DNA from: Oenanthe sinensis
Taxonomy: Eukaryota > Streptophyta > Magnoliopsida > Apiales > Apiaceae
Reading direction: 5' to 3'
Assembly: GCA_028671895.1 (NCBI GenBank)
Contig: JAPMAC010000231.1
Coordinates: 8,210,001-8,274,000, forward strand
DNA length: 64,000 nt
The position numbers and the translations under genes are program-made. The notes under the pieces are model-generated. The model was not told where the DNA came from. It ran no database searches and saw nothing but the letters and a program-made list of their open reading frames with translations. Positions 36,105 to 48,463 of the stretch are shown here, piece by piece (position 1 is the first letter of the stretch; every line of letters begins with the position of its first letter).

Positions 36105-36233
36105 ATCTCCCACTTGCACTGGAGTCAATTACCCAAGTATTCAATACTCATGGAACTACTGTGACTTTCGTGCTTCTGCTGCGACAAAGCCTTAGTTAGT
36201 GGGTCTACAATATTATTATTAGTATGAACTTTA
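36105..36233 (-). pseudogene. B3 RNase H end (split by B2)
   Basis: On the minus strand it reads VHTNNNIVDPLTKALSQQK and SIEYLGN, the C-terminus of copia RNase H, right next to the PPT. CTTTA at 36229-36233 is the left TSD of B2. The reading continues at 44998. Confidence 0.88.
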
Positions 36234-37772
36234 TGAAGGGTTTCGTGACACAAACGCAGCGGAATAAACGCGAAAAATAAATCAAAATAGCGAAACCCTC
36301 CGCAGGATCCATGCGAAAACAAAAGATTTAATTCGGAGATAAAGAATAAATACCTTTAGAAGCTTTAACAGTTCATTAATGGAAGATTAATGGAGGTCCA
36401 AAGCTTGTTTAATCACCACGTATCCCGCTCTCGCGATCTACGCTCTACGGTATCCACACGAACACTTTTCATGAAGGATTGATGTGTACTAGCACCCGAA
36501 AACTTCTTCTCTCTCTATCTTCCTCCTCTCTTAGAGCGGCTAGGGTTTTTGTAAAATCTTTTTTTTTTAAATCAGTCCATAAAGAGATTATATAGAGAGA
36601 GGAATAAGTTTTCTAATTATAATCCAATTATAATTAATACTAATCCAAAATTCTAAATTATTTAATTAAGTCTCACTTAATTAATTAATTATTAATTTTG
36701 GAATTAGTTTAAGTAATTCATTTATTCTATTTATATAATTAATTAAGTCATACTTAATTAATATCATAAATAAAATAAATTAATTATTTAATTTAAATTC
36801 ATAATTTAAATTATTTCTCCTTCAAGCGTTCTTTGTGTGTGACCCTGTAGGTTATTATTACGTTGGCAACAATTTTAATATCTAATTAAAATTGTAAACA
36901 ATGAGCGGCATCTAGTAATACATCATTGCTACCCAAGTAATAATAATAAATCGGTGATTCGATTAAGCCTTTCGTGAATAATGTTCCATGTAATATAATC
37001 CCTTTAATCTTGATATTATAGATTAAACTCAAGGCATGTCTCGTGTCATCCTCTTCATAATTTAATCTTTATTTTCTTGATCGATGAGTAGACTATTAAA
37101 ATCAAATCAACATTTGAGCACGGCCGTGCATTTCATAGTCTCACTCAAATAAGAGGCCAATAATATCACTCCTAAAATTAGGAGGATTAAATCCCATCTA
37201 GATCATTCATATTTCTCATACGATTCATAATATACCCAATGTCCACTTTTATCATCACCCGGTCAAAGGTAATTTTTAATGTAATCAAAGTATATTAATT
37301 CTCGTATAGAAATATAATGATTTCAGGTCTAAGGATCATTACACCATTATCACAGTGAGAATTACTTATGACACTTACTTAACATGTAGAATCTCACAGC
37401 GGGTCATTCCAGTGCCATGCATTGAGACATGCACTTATGTTCTTGACTTTAGTATCCCCATACCTATGACCAATGAGATGTGGTCATCTGTCAAGAAACA
37501 TACTAGTCTTTGTGCATTATTATTGTCCTTAAATAATAATACTCGACTAGGGAATTTTAGGAATAAGATACTATTCATATAATCTCATTTTTAAGTCACA
37601 TACTTAAAGATATAGAATACGTATCAAAATTCCAAGGACATTTACTATGCTTTCAATTTATTACGCAGTAAACAAAACATAATAAATAAATAATCAATAA
37701 AACATAATCATTAATAATAAATATTTTCCTTAAAATATAAAAAGTATTGTCTCTAGAGCACAATTACTAACA
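36234..37772 (-). repeat. 3' LTR of B2, 1539 bp
   Basis: The plus strand runs from TGAAGGGTTTCGTGAC to AATTACTAACA. By eye, the two differences from 43454-44992 are G/T at about 36245 and C/T at about 36910. An inverse PPT (ATCTCCCACTT) follows at 37773. Confidence 0.94.
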
Positions 37773-37786
37773 ATCTCCCACTTGCA

Positions 37787-40470
37787 CTAGAGCCAATTAT
37801 CCAAGTATCCAATACTCATGAAACTAGTGTGACTTTCATGCTTCTGCTGCGACAAAGCCTTAGTCAGTGGGTCTGCAATATTATTATTAGTATGCACTTT
37901 ACATATATGTATATCTCCTTGATCATTAATCTCATTAATTAGGTGATATCTCCTAAGTACATGCCCAAACAGCCTCCTTGGCTGCTTCGCAAGCATCAAT
38001 ATACTCAGACTCTATTGTAGAATCAACTATTGTCTCTGCTGTGAACCATTCCAGCATACAACATCTCAATAAAATTAGATAAAACACAAAGACAGACAGA
38101 AACATTAAATTATCATTATCTGTCTAGAAACCAGTATCACTGAAACCTCTTACAACTAGCTTCACATCTCCTCCATATAACAAGAATGAATCTTTAGTCC
38201 TCTTTAAGTACTTAAGAATATTCTTGACTATCGTCCAGTGACCTTCACCTGGATTAGATCGGTATCTACTCATCATGGTTAAAGCATACGAGACATCAGG
38301 ACAAGTACATATCATTGCATACATTATAAAACCAATTGCTGACGCATATGGAATTTTACTCATGCAGTCCCTATCATCCAATGATTTAGGACAAATTTTA
38401 TTTTGAGATCACTATCCCATGAGACATTGGGACATATCCATTTTAGTCTCTTTGCATTTGAAATCGATGCAAAACTTTGTCAATGTATGTACTCTAAATT
38501 AGGCCGATCAATCACCTTGATCTATCTCTATAGATCTCGATCCCTAATATATATGTCACATCGCCTAAGTCTTTCATTGAGAAATTATTTCTCAACCAAG
38601 TCTTCACAGTCTGTAGAGAAGGAATGTCATTCCCTATTAGTAATATATCATCAACATATAATACTAGGAATGCCACATGGCTCCCACTAAACTTCTTGTA
38701 AACACAAGTTTCATCTTCATTCTGAATAAAGTCAAACTCTTTTTGACTGTTTCATGAAAACAAATGTTCCATCTCCTCGAGGCCTGCTTTAATCCATAAA
38801 TGGATCGACGCAACTTACATACATTTCCAGCATCCTTTAGATCAACAAAACCCTTAGGGTGTGTCATGTACACATCCATATCTTCTTCAAGGCTCTCATT
38901 TAAGAAATCGGTTTTGACATCCATTTGCCAGATTTCATAGTCATAGTAAGCAGCTATAGCAAGCAAAATCCTGATGGACATGACCATAACAACTAGTGAA
39001 AAGGTCTCATCATAGTCAATACCATGAATTTTCTTAAAAATTTTTCCACCAATCGTGCTTTATAGGTCTGTACATTATCATCCATGTCGGTCTTCTTTTT
39101 GAAGACCCACTTGCACCCTATAGGTTTTACCCCTTCAGGTGGATCAACCAAAGTCCTTACTTGATTAGTATACATGGATTCCATCTCAGATTTAATAGCA
39201 TCCAGCCATCTCTTAGAATCTGGAGTGTTCATAGCGTCTTGGTAGGTGAGAGGCTCATCTTCATCCATAAGCATCACATCACCATCTTGAGTCAAGAGAA
39301 ATCCATATTATCTCTCGAGCTCATGGCGAATCCTACTAGACCTACGAATACCTGTGTTTCTTGAGCAATATTATTTTTCTTGTATATTCTGCTCAGGTTC
39401 CTCCATTGGTTCAACATTATCATGTGGGTCTCAAACTTCATTGAGATCTATTATCCTCCCACTGTCTCTCAGCAGTTCGAGCAACAAACACTTTGTTCTC
39501 GGAAGGATTATAGAAAGAATAACCCCTTGTTTCAGTTGGGTATTCCACAAAATTACATTTATCTGATTTTGGTCCTAGCTTGTCATAGATTATACGTTTC
39601 ACAAATGCTTCACATCCCCAAATTTTCATAAATGACATGCTATGACGTTTCTCAGTCCATATCTCATAAGGATTCTTTTGAACCATTTTAGTAGGAACAA
39701 TGTTAAGTGTATGTGGAGCCGTTTCCAGAGTGCAACCCCAGAAACTAATTGAAAGATTCATTGACTCAACATTGATCGCACCATGTCCAACAATGTGTGA
39801 TCCCTCCTATCAAAAACCTTTCTTTGATATTTTCTACTTCATCTTTATAGTCTTTGAACTTTTCAAATGATTCGGATTAGTTCTTCAAAAGATACATATA
39901 TCCGTATCTACTAAAATAATTAGTAAATTTTATGAAGTTAATAAAATCTACCTTTTGTCATCGTACACATATGACCACATACATCACTATGTATAAGTCA
40001 TACCCATTCAATGATCCCTTCACCATGTCCGGTAAAAGGAGCTTTAGTCATTTTGCCAAATAAGCCAAGATTCGCATCCTTTTGTATAATTCATAATCAA
40101 ACTTTTCCATGAATGCATCCTTATGTATTCTGAAAATGCGTTTCTCATTAATATGGCCTCAACAACAGTGTCAAAGGTAATATTTTATTTGAGTCACTTT
40201 AGAACATATAAATTGTTAATTAGTTGTGCAACATTATAAGGCTCATCATCAAAATAGAATAAACAACTATTTTTATTTAATTAAAATGAAAAAGCCTTTC
40301 TTGTCCAAACAAGAAACTGAAATAATGTCCCTGCCAATTGCAAGCACGTTATAACAATTATCAAGTTCTAAATTTTCCTTATAGGCCAAAAGTTAAGTAA
40401 CGAGTTCCTCTAACCAGAGCAACTACCTTTACTCCAATTCCAACCCGATACCTTAAGCTTGACCCTTATT
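37787..40470 (-). pseudogene. pol of B2: lacks protease site and integrase core
   Basis: Minus-strand reading gives RNase H pieces (37787-37999, 38124-38381), RT (38664-39295, with MDVKTDFLN and YGLKQASRRWN; LYVDD-type codons near 38655), the integrase C-terminal region (39438-39761, ISFWGCTLETAPHTLN) and a pre-integrase block near 40150. The integrase core deletion has its junction at about 39805-39835 and the protease deletion at about 40430-40460, at the same places as in B1. Unlike B1 it keeps the IN-RT spacer. Stops and frameshifts are numerous, and a stop in the RNase H FSDTGF block is shared with B1. Confidence 0.88.
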
Positions 40471-40479
40471 GATCATCAT

Positions 40480-41262
40480 CTTCCGATCTTCCAATTAAGC
40501 ATGACAGTTTAATTTCCAGTCTCCCAACTTTCCACAGAAGTGACAATCGTCTTCTTTATCAACACCTCATTCAGACTTTAGAGTCTGCTTTAGGGATTGG
40601 ACTTTGGTTTGACAACGGAACTAGATCAAATCTTCTCCTTGCCTTTCTATTTTCCTTTCCCTTTTGCATTCCCTATGTTTACCATCAATATAGTAGTAGT
40701 TCATGCATTTATCATATTACTTTCAGCAGTTCTCAACATGCTTAACAACTCAATGGGTGTTTTACCAATCTTATTCACTTTATTGTTCATAACAAAATAA
40801 GAATAATATTTGTCCAAAGATTGTAAGATCAAATCTTACTGTCTCCAGACCAATCTGGAAACTCAAAATATCAATGGTATTCATTATACCCTATAATCTT
40901 TAGAACATGTGGTGTAATCGGGTCTCACTCTCCCTACTTGTAAGTGTATAATGCCCTTTCAAATATATCTTGTGCTCAATCGTTTCATAAGCATCTATAT
41001 GCTTGTATTGCTTCTTAAGCTCAGCACATATATTTGCGAGCATGAGACATGAAACATCAGTCGCAACATCAATTTGCTTCCAATAAGCACTATGATTTGC
41101 TCATGTTACATTCTCAACTTTAAGAGCAGGGGAAGAGATTTGACTAATATCGTGGTGCCTGAGGACAATCCTCAAGCTCCTATGTCAGTCAAGGAAATAT
41201 ATTCTCGTCAACTTGTCCTTCTCAAGAACTGATCGCATAGAGAAGTTGTTTGTGTTTATCAT
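40480..41262 (-). pseudogene. gag of B2, broken
   Basis: The minus-strand ATG is at 41262 (MINTN). It carries the same in-frame TGA after about 24 codons as B1, and later gag pieces are in other frames. The zinc knuckle near 40530 has the GDW form (His lost), as in B1. The plus-strand ORF 40597-40800 is only the antisense of this region. Confidence 0.85.
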
Positions 41263-43440
41263 TTGATATCTACAATATTAAAGTGCATAAAATAAACTAG
41301 GTTGCAAATTTAATATTAATTATGTTTAAGTGATTATGGTATATCATCATATACCTCCCACTATTTTTATCAAACTAATAGCCCTTACTATTAATTTGGA
41401 AAGTATATCCCATAATTCTTTCTAGTGAGCCAAGATCCATATTTCGTCATGTCCTAAGTCAACCACTGGAAGTCCTTAGAAAATGATTATTTAGGTAGAC
41501 AACAGTTGTCAATTATATCATATATAATTCTTGGATAGTTTGGTGAACAACGATTGATCTTATCTATCTAATAGACTTTTAACCAAACTCTATGCTTCTA
41601 AGTTCATAATAGTTGAATATAACCGTTTATTTTCACTTATTATGACGACTCAGTTAAGTTAGACCCAATGATACAATAGCCGAATATAACCGCTTATATT
41701 CGTCGCATCTCACCACGATAGATAGGAGTCCCCTGCCACTGACAGTCCTTCCCCTTATCGATCTAGGATTCGATGAGTGTTCATTCATTGGAAAGCATCC
41801 GAGTAAAACTTAATATTTTGTTAAGGGGTTTTAGAAAATTTATAACGATCATGATCACATCATAAAGAGATCCTCAATTTTTCCTTGAACCAAATATTTC
41901 AAATCGACATCTTAAATTGTTCATTTCCCAGGTAGATGGAGGATACCACTGGTCACACTTAAAACCCATCAGCCTTACGAATACGCATATCCGCTTTTGT
42001 CAGAAAATCCCAATTATAGATATCAAAAATCCATATTTAATTCCGTGTTTTAAAAATCCATATTTCATAAACACAAGAATCTCATGATCGTTTGTTAATT
42101 TTAAATCTTGAATCGTTACAGATTTTATCTTGTTTAAGCAAACATGGCATGGGTGTCGTATCTAATACATACATGATTAATCAATATTAAGCATGCATCT
42201 CAATTATATCTACGCATACATACCAATACATGCAATCATATACATATATGTAATGTGCGTAAATTAAACGTGTTTGGTTATGGCCCCATCTTATATGATA
42301 TTTCCAAGCTAATGGAAATATCAAGGTCAGTCTATGGTGGTTTTAAAAATACTATCTATTACATGTCTTCTTTCTTCATTGCTCCATCATCCCATTTTGG
42401 ATTGCCTCCTTGCTTGCAAGTCTTCATTGATAATTACATTGAATAATAAAAATAAAACTATTCTAATGAAATTACAAGAAGAACTCGAGTTACATTCGAG
42501 ATAATTAAATTACAATGAATAAACGACATGCAAGTCGTATTTAGAAACCAAAACCATAAATCAAAACCACTATCCTATTGGTCTTTAGGCCATAACCATC
42601 CACCATGCTATCATATAACACATATAATATATCTCATATTATATAATCATATCATATAATCATATATAACAAATTTCGAAATTTCAGAAAATTAAAAACA
42701 GATTTCTAAAGACAATAAATCGCTATTTCGAGGCCCTTAACGACGTCAAACGCCTTACAGACCCGTCGGTGATAGTTTTACTATCAGTTTTGTTCATTGG
42801 CCCGATTCCAGTCAGAAAACACATATCGTTTACGAAAATCGGATACAGCAGTCAGATTTCTCCAAATCTGACGGTGTTTCAGAAATCGTATCATATACAA
42901 TTCTTATAACAAAAACAAGCATATATCATATATACATATACAGAGATACATACAATCATCATATGATTATACATTACATGAATATCATATATTCATAATA
43001 TATACATACATATACTCAAAATTTTAGAAAATCAAATAATTTTCAGAAAATCATAAATCACCGTTTTGGAGACTGTAACGACATGTAATGGCTTACAGAC
43101 GCAGAGCTGACTATGTCAGTATTGCTCAGTGACCCGATTCCAGTCAGAAAACACATATCGTTTGCGAAAATCGGACAACGGACACAGATTTCAGAAAATC
43201 AACGGCAGCCGTTTCAGAATTCGTATCGAATACGATTCCCATAATAAGAACAAACATGTATCATATACATACATCAACACACATAATCATCACATGATTA
43301 TACATCATATGAATATCATATATTCATAATATATATAAACATATACATATTATATCAATATAAAATCATGATAGATCGCATACATGCTTATATATCAAAA
43401 ACTGTTAAGCACATAACCGAATTAAAACGTTTCGCAAGTA
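41263..43440 (-). other. B2 leader
   Basis: This is the same leader as B1 in inverse orientation, with the acceptor-like tract next to the ATG, the CGAATATAA/TTATATTCG hairpin near 41685-41705 and the two diverged leader repeats between about 42680 and 43350. No coding content is supported; ORFs at 42255 and 43129 are chance frames that also occur as antisense frames in B1. Confidence 0.75.
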
Positions 43441-43452
43441 GCTCTGATGCCA
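43441..43452 (-). other. PBS of B2, variant TGGCATCAGAGC
   Basis: The plus strand reads GCTCTGATGCCA, one base from the LTR end at 43454. This sets B2 on the minus strand. Confidence 0.9.
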
Positions 43453-43453
43453 T

Positions 43454-44992
43454 TGAAGGGTTTCTTGACACAAACGCAGCGGAATAAACGCGAAAAATAA
43501 ATCAAAATAGCGAAACCCTCCGCAGGATCCATGCGAAAACAAAAGATTTAATTCGGAGATAAAGAATAAATACCTTTAGAAGCTTTAACAGTTCATTAAT
43601 GGAAGATTAATGGAGGTCCAAAGCTTGTTTAATCACCACGTATCCCGCTCTCGCGATCTACGCTCTACGGTATCCACACGAACACTTTTCATGAAGGATT
43701 GATGTGTACTAGCACCCGAAAACTTCTTCTCTCTCTATCTTCCTCCTCTCTTAGAGCGGCTAGGGTTTTTGTAAAATCTTTTTTTTTTAAATCAGTCCAT
43801 AAAGAGATTATATAGAGAGAGGAATAAGTTTTCTAATTATAATCCAATTATAATTAATACTAATCCAAAATTCTAAATTATTTAATTAAGTCTCACTTAA
43901 TTAATTAATTATTAATTTTGGAATTAGTTTAAGTAATTCATTTATTCTATTTATATAATTAATTAAGTCATACTTAATTAATATCATAAATAAAATAAAT
44001 TAATTATTTAATTTAAATTCATAATTTAAATTATTTCTCCTTCAAGCGTTCTTTGTGTGTGACCCTGTAGGTTATTATTACGTTGGCAACAATTTTAATA
44101 TCTAATTAAAATTGTAAACAATGAGCGGTATCTAGTAATACATCATTGCTACCCAAGTAATAATAATAAATCGGTGATTCGATTAAGCCTTTCGTGAATA
44201 ATGTTCCATGTAATATAATCCCTTTAATCTTGATATTATAGATTAAACTCAAGGCATGTCTCGTGTCATCCTCTTCATAATTTAATCTTTATTTTCTTGA
44301 TCGATGAGTAGACTATTAAAATCAAATCAACATTTGAGCACGGCCGTGCATTTCATAGTCTCACTCAAATAAGAGGCCAATAATATCACTCCTAAAATTA
44401 GGAGGATTAAATCCCATCTAGATCATTCATATTTCTCATACGATTCATAATATACCCAATGTCCACTTTTATCATCACCCGGTCAAAGGTAATTTTTAAT
44501 GTAATCAAAGTATATTAATTCTCGTATAGAAATATAATGATTTCAGGTCTAAGGATCATTACACCATTATCACAGTGAGAATTACTTATGACACTTACTT
44601 AACATGTAGAATCTCACAGCGGGTCATTCCAGTGCCATGCATTGAGACATGCACTTATGTTCTTGACTTTAGTATCCCCATACCTATGACCAATGAGATG
44701 TGGTCATCTGTCAAGAAACATACTAGTCTTTGTGCATTATTATTGTCCTTAAATAATAATACTCGACTAGGGAATTTTAGGAATAAGATACTATTCATAT
44801 AATCTCATTTTTAAGTCACATACTTAAAGATATAGAATACGTATCAAAATTCCAAGGACATTTACTATGCTTTCAATTTATTACGCAGTAAACAAAACAT
44901 AATAAATAAATAATCAATAAAACATAATCATTAATAATAAATATTTTCCTTAAAATATAAAAAGTATTGTCTCTAGAGCACAATTACTAACA
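43454..44992 (-). repeat. 5' LTR of B2, 1539 bp
   Basis: It is the same length as the 3' LTR and nearly identical to it. In minus orientation it has a telobox AAACCCTA near 43762 and donor-like AAAG|GTATTT near 43573. TSD CTTTA follows at 44993. Confidence 0.94.
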
Positions 44993-44997
44993 CTTTA

Positions 44998-47567
44998 CAT
45001 ATATGTATATCTCCTTGATCATTAATCTCATTAATTAGGTGATATCTCCTTAGTACATCCCCAAACAGCCTCATTGGCTACTTCGCAAGCATCAATATAC
45101 TCTAGCTCTATTGTATAATCAACAACAGTCTCTGATATGAACCATTCCAGCATACAACATCTTAATTTAAATAGATAAAACACAAAGCCAGAGAGAAACA
45201 CTAAATTATCGTTGTCTGTCTTAGAAACTAACATCACTGAAACCTCTTACAACTAGCTTCACATCTCCTCCATATAACAAGAATGAATCTTTATTCTTCT
45301 TTAAGTACTTAAGAATATTCTTGACTCTCATCCAATGACCATCACTTGGATTAGACTAGTACCTGCTTGTCATGCTTAAGGCTTACGAGACATCATAAGG
45401 AGTACATATCATCTCATACATTATAGAACCAATTGTCAAAGCATATGGAACTTTACTCATACGATCCTTATCATCCAATGATTTAGGACAATTTTATTTC
45501 GAGATCATTATCCCATGAGACATTGGGACATATCGATTTTGCCTCTTTGCATTCCAAATCGATGCAAAACTTTGCCAATGTATGTACTCTGAGTTAGGCC
45601 GATCAATCTCCTTGATCTATCTCTATAGATCATGATCCCTAATATATAGGTCGCATCGCCTAAGTCTTTCATTGAGAAATTATTTCTCAACCAAGTCTTC
45701 ACAATCTATAGAGAAGGAATATCATACCCTACTAGTAATATATCATCAACATATAATACTAGGAATGCCACATGGCTCCCATTAACCTTCTTTTAAACAC
45801 ATGGTTCATCTTCATTTTGAATAAACCCAAACTCTTTGATAGTTTCATCAAAACGAATGTTACATATCCTCGACTCCATAAATAGATTGACGCAACTTAC
45901 ATACTATTCCAGCATCCTTTGGATCAATAAAACCCTCAAACTGTGTCATGTACACATCCACATCTTCTTTAAGGCTTCCATTTAAGAAAGCGGTTTTGAC
46001 ATCCATTTGCCAGATTTCATAGTCATAGTAAGCAGCTATAACAAGCAAAATCCTGATGGACTTGACCATAGCCACTGGTGAAAAGGTCTTATCACAATCA
46101 ATACCATGAATTTGCTTGAAACCTTTTTCCACCAATCGTGACTTATAGGTCTGTACTTTACCATCCATGTCGGCCTTCTTCTTGAAAACCCATTTGTACC
46201 CTATAGGTTTTACCCCTTCAGGTGAATCAACCAAAGTCCAGACTTGATTAGTATAAATGGATTCTATCTTAGATTTCATGGCATCCAGCCATCTCTTAGA
46301 ATCTGGAGTGTTCATAACGTCTTGGTAGGTGATAGGCTCATCTTCGTCCACAAGCATGACATCACCATCTCGAGTCAAGAGAAATCCATTATATATCACG
46401 GGCTCATGGCGAATCCTACTAGACCTACAAACAACCTGTGTTTCTTGAGCAGTATTTGTTTTCTTGTTCATTTTTCTCAGGTTCCTCCATTTGTTCAATG
46501 TTATCATGTGGGTCTCGAACTTCATCGAGATCTATTATCCTCTCACTATCTTTCTTAGAAAGCATTTCTCTTACAAAGAACACTGTAATTCGAGCAACAA
46601 ACACTTTGTTCTCTGAAGGATAATAGAAAGAATAACCCTTTGTTTCAATTGGGTATCCCACAAAGTTATATTTATTTGATTTAGGTCCTAATTTGTTAGA
46701 AGTTAGACGTTTCATAAACGCCTTACATCTCTAAAATTTTATAAATGACTTGTTATGACGTTTCTCATTCCATATCTCATACGGAGTCTTCTAAACCGTT
46801 TTAGTAGGAACTCGGTTAAGTGTATAAGCAGCTGTCTCTAGGGCGTAGCCCTAGAGACTAATTGGAAGATTCCTTGACTCATCATTGATCACACCATGTC
46901 CAACAAAGTGTGACCCCTCCTATCAAATAACTTTTCTTTGATATCTTCTACTTCATCTTTATAGTCTTTGAACTTTTTCAAATGATTTGGATTTATTCTT
47001 CAAAAGATACATATATCTGTATCTATTAAAATAATTAGTAAATTTTATGAAGTTAATAAAAGCTACCTTTTATCATCGTACGCATATGATAACATACATC
47101 ATTATGTATAAGTCATACTCGTTCAGTGACTCTTTCACCATGTCCGGTAAAAGGAGTTTTAACCATTTTACCAAATAAACCAAGATTTACATTCTTTTGT
47201 ATAATTCATAATGAAACTTATTCAAGAATGCATCCTTATGTATTCTGGAAATGCGTTTCTCATTAATATGGCCTCAATGACAGTGCCAAAGGTAATGTTT
47301 GATTTGAGTCACTTTAGAACATATAAATTGGTAACTAGTTGTGCAACATTATAAGCCTCATCATCAAAATAAAATAAACTATTGTTATTTAATTAAAATG
47401 AAAAAGCCTTTCTTGTCCAAACAAGAAACTAATATAATGTCTTTACTAATTGCAAGCACGTTATAACAATTAACAAGTTCTAAATTTTCCTTGTAGGCCA
47501 AAGGTTAAGTAACGAGTTCCTTCAACCAGAGAAACTACCTTTGCTCCAATTTCAACCTGATACTCGA
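44998..47567 (-). pseudogene. B3 pol remnant (RNase H, RT, IN), 5' truncated
   Basis: It continues from 36233 after removal of B2. On the minus strand there are RNase H pieces near 45031-45237, an RT piece KTWLRNNFSMKDLGDA at 45508-45702, a better RT run at 45860-46525 (MDVKTAFLNGSLK), the IN-RT spacer at 46425-46715 and integrase pieces to about 47300. It shows the B-family integrase deletion (about 46912-46950) and protease deletion (about 47540-47566). It stops at about 47567 against element D, so gag, leader and 5' LTR are missing. It is more decayed than B2, as expected for the older host copy. Confidence 0.85.
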
Positions 47568-48463
47568 AGCTGCAATTCTGAATGACTTCTATACAAAAAA
47601 GAAATATCAAGGCAATATTCAGTGCCCAGGACAACACAACATAATGGAGTCGTAGAAAGGAAGAACAAAACATTGGTTGAAGCAGCAAGGACCCTGTTTA
47701 ATGAAGCCAAGTTAGCTTTATACTTTAGGGCTGAAGTAGCCAATACAGCTTGTTATACTCAGAATTGTTCCCTGATCAACAAAGATTATGATAAGACTCC
47801 ATATGATTTGATGGGTAACAAGAAACCAACACTGAAGTATTTTCACTTGTTTTGAGCAAAGTGCTTTCTATTGAAAGATGATGAGCAGCTTGGTAAGTTT
47901 AATGCTAAGGCTCATGAAGGCATATTTCTTTGTTACTCATTGTAATCTAAGTATATCGTTTATGTGATTGAACACAAGAAAGTCATTGAAATCATGAATG
48001 TACCTTTTAATGACAACAAGATCCCAAGTATTCAACGAGAAGATGATACTGAAACTCTGATGTTCGATAACAGAGCTCTGATGTAGGTGAATATGAACCT
48101 GAAGTTGCTGAAGAACTTCAAACACCTAATGAAAATAATGATAATGGTGATTCTGACCCAAGTAGTGAAAAAAGTGGAAGTTTTACAGAAACCACTAGTA
48201 CTGACAGATAATCTTATTCTCAACCTAGTAGCAACTCACGGGGAGCAAGTGACATATCAACTACTAGAACTCAACACAATGAAAATTAAACTAAATCATT
48301 CAGAGCCAATCTGACCAGACAAAGGGTGTGGAATAGATATCACCCCTATGAACTTATTCTAGGTGATCCAGATACTGGAGTTCAAACTAGAAATGCTACA
48401 TAGAATGAATGTCACTTCTCTGGATTCCTATCAGAAATGGAGCCAAAGAAAGTTGAAGATGCA
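47568..48463 (+). pseudogene. Element D: copia integrase end and spacer
   Basis: The plus strand reads QHNGVVERKNKTLVEAARTL (47640), NTACYTQNCSLINKDYDKTPYDLM (about 47735) and KPTLKYFHLF, then the acidic integrase-RT spacer to SEMEPKKVEDA (about 48463). The family resembles G1 and E rather than A, B and C. Stops at 47853 and 47943 break it. The RT that should follow is found at 53817, beyond the inserted LTR L. Confidence 0.85.

Larger units (their letters stand above)
36234..44992 (-). mobile_element. Element B2: recent non-autonomous copia insertion in B3
   Basis: 8759 bp, minus strand, with TSD CTTTA on both sides (36229-36233, 44993-44997). LTRs are 36234-37772 and 43454-44992, each 1539 bp, with only two differences seen by eye. 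The PBS (inverse) is 43441-43452. Coding parts carry the same protease and integrase deletions, the same early gag TGA and the same CCHC His-to-Asp change as B1. It inserted into an older copy of its own family in the same orientation. Confidence 0.95.

Noticed and set aside
40597..40800. Hydrophobic 67-codon ORF, also at 17879-18082, that looks like a small membrane protein
   Set aside because: It is antisense to the B gag remnant. The Phe/Leu/Pro run is the complement of Lys/Gly-rich gag codons.
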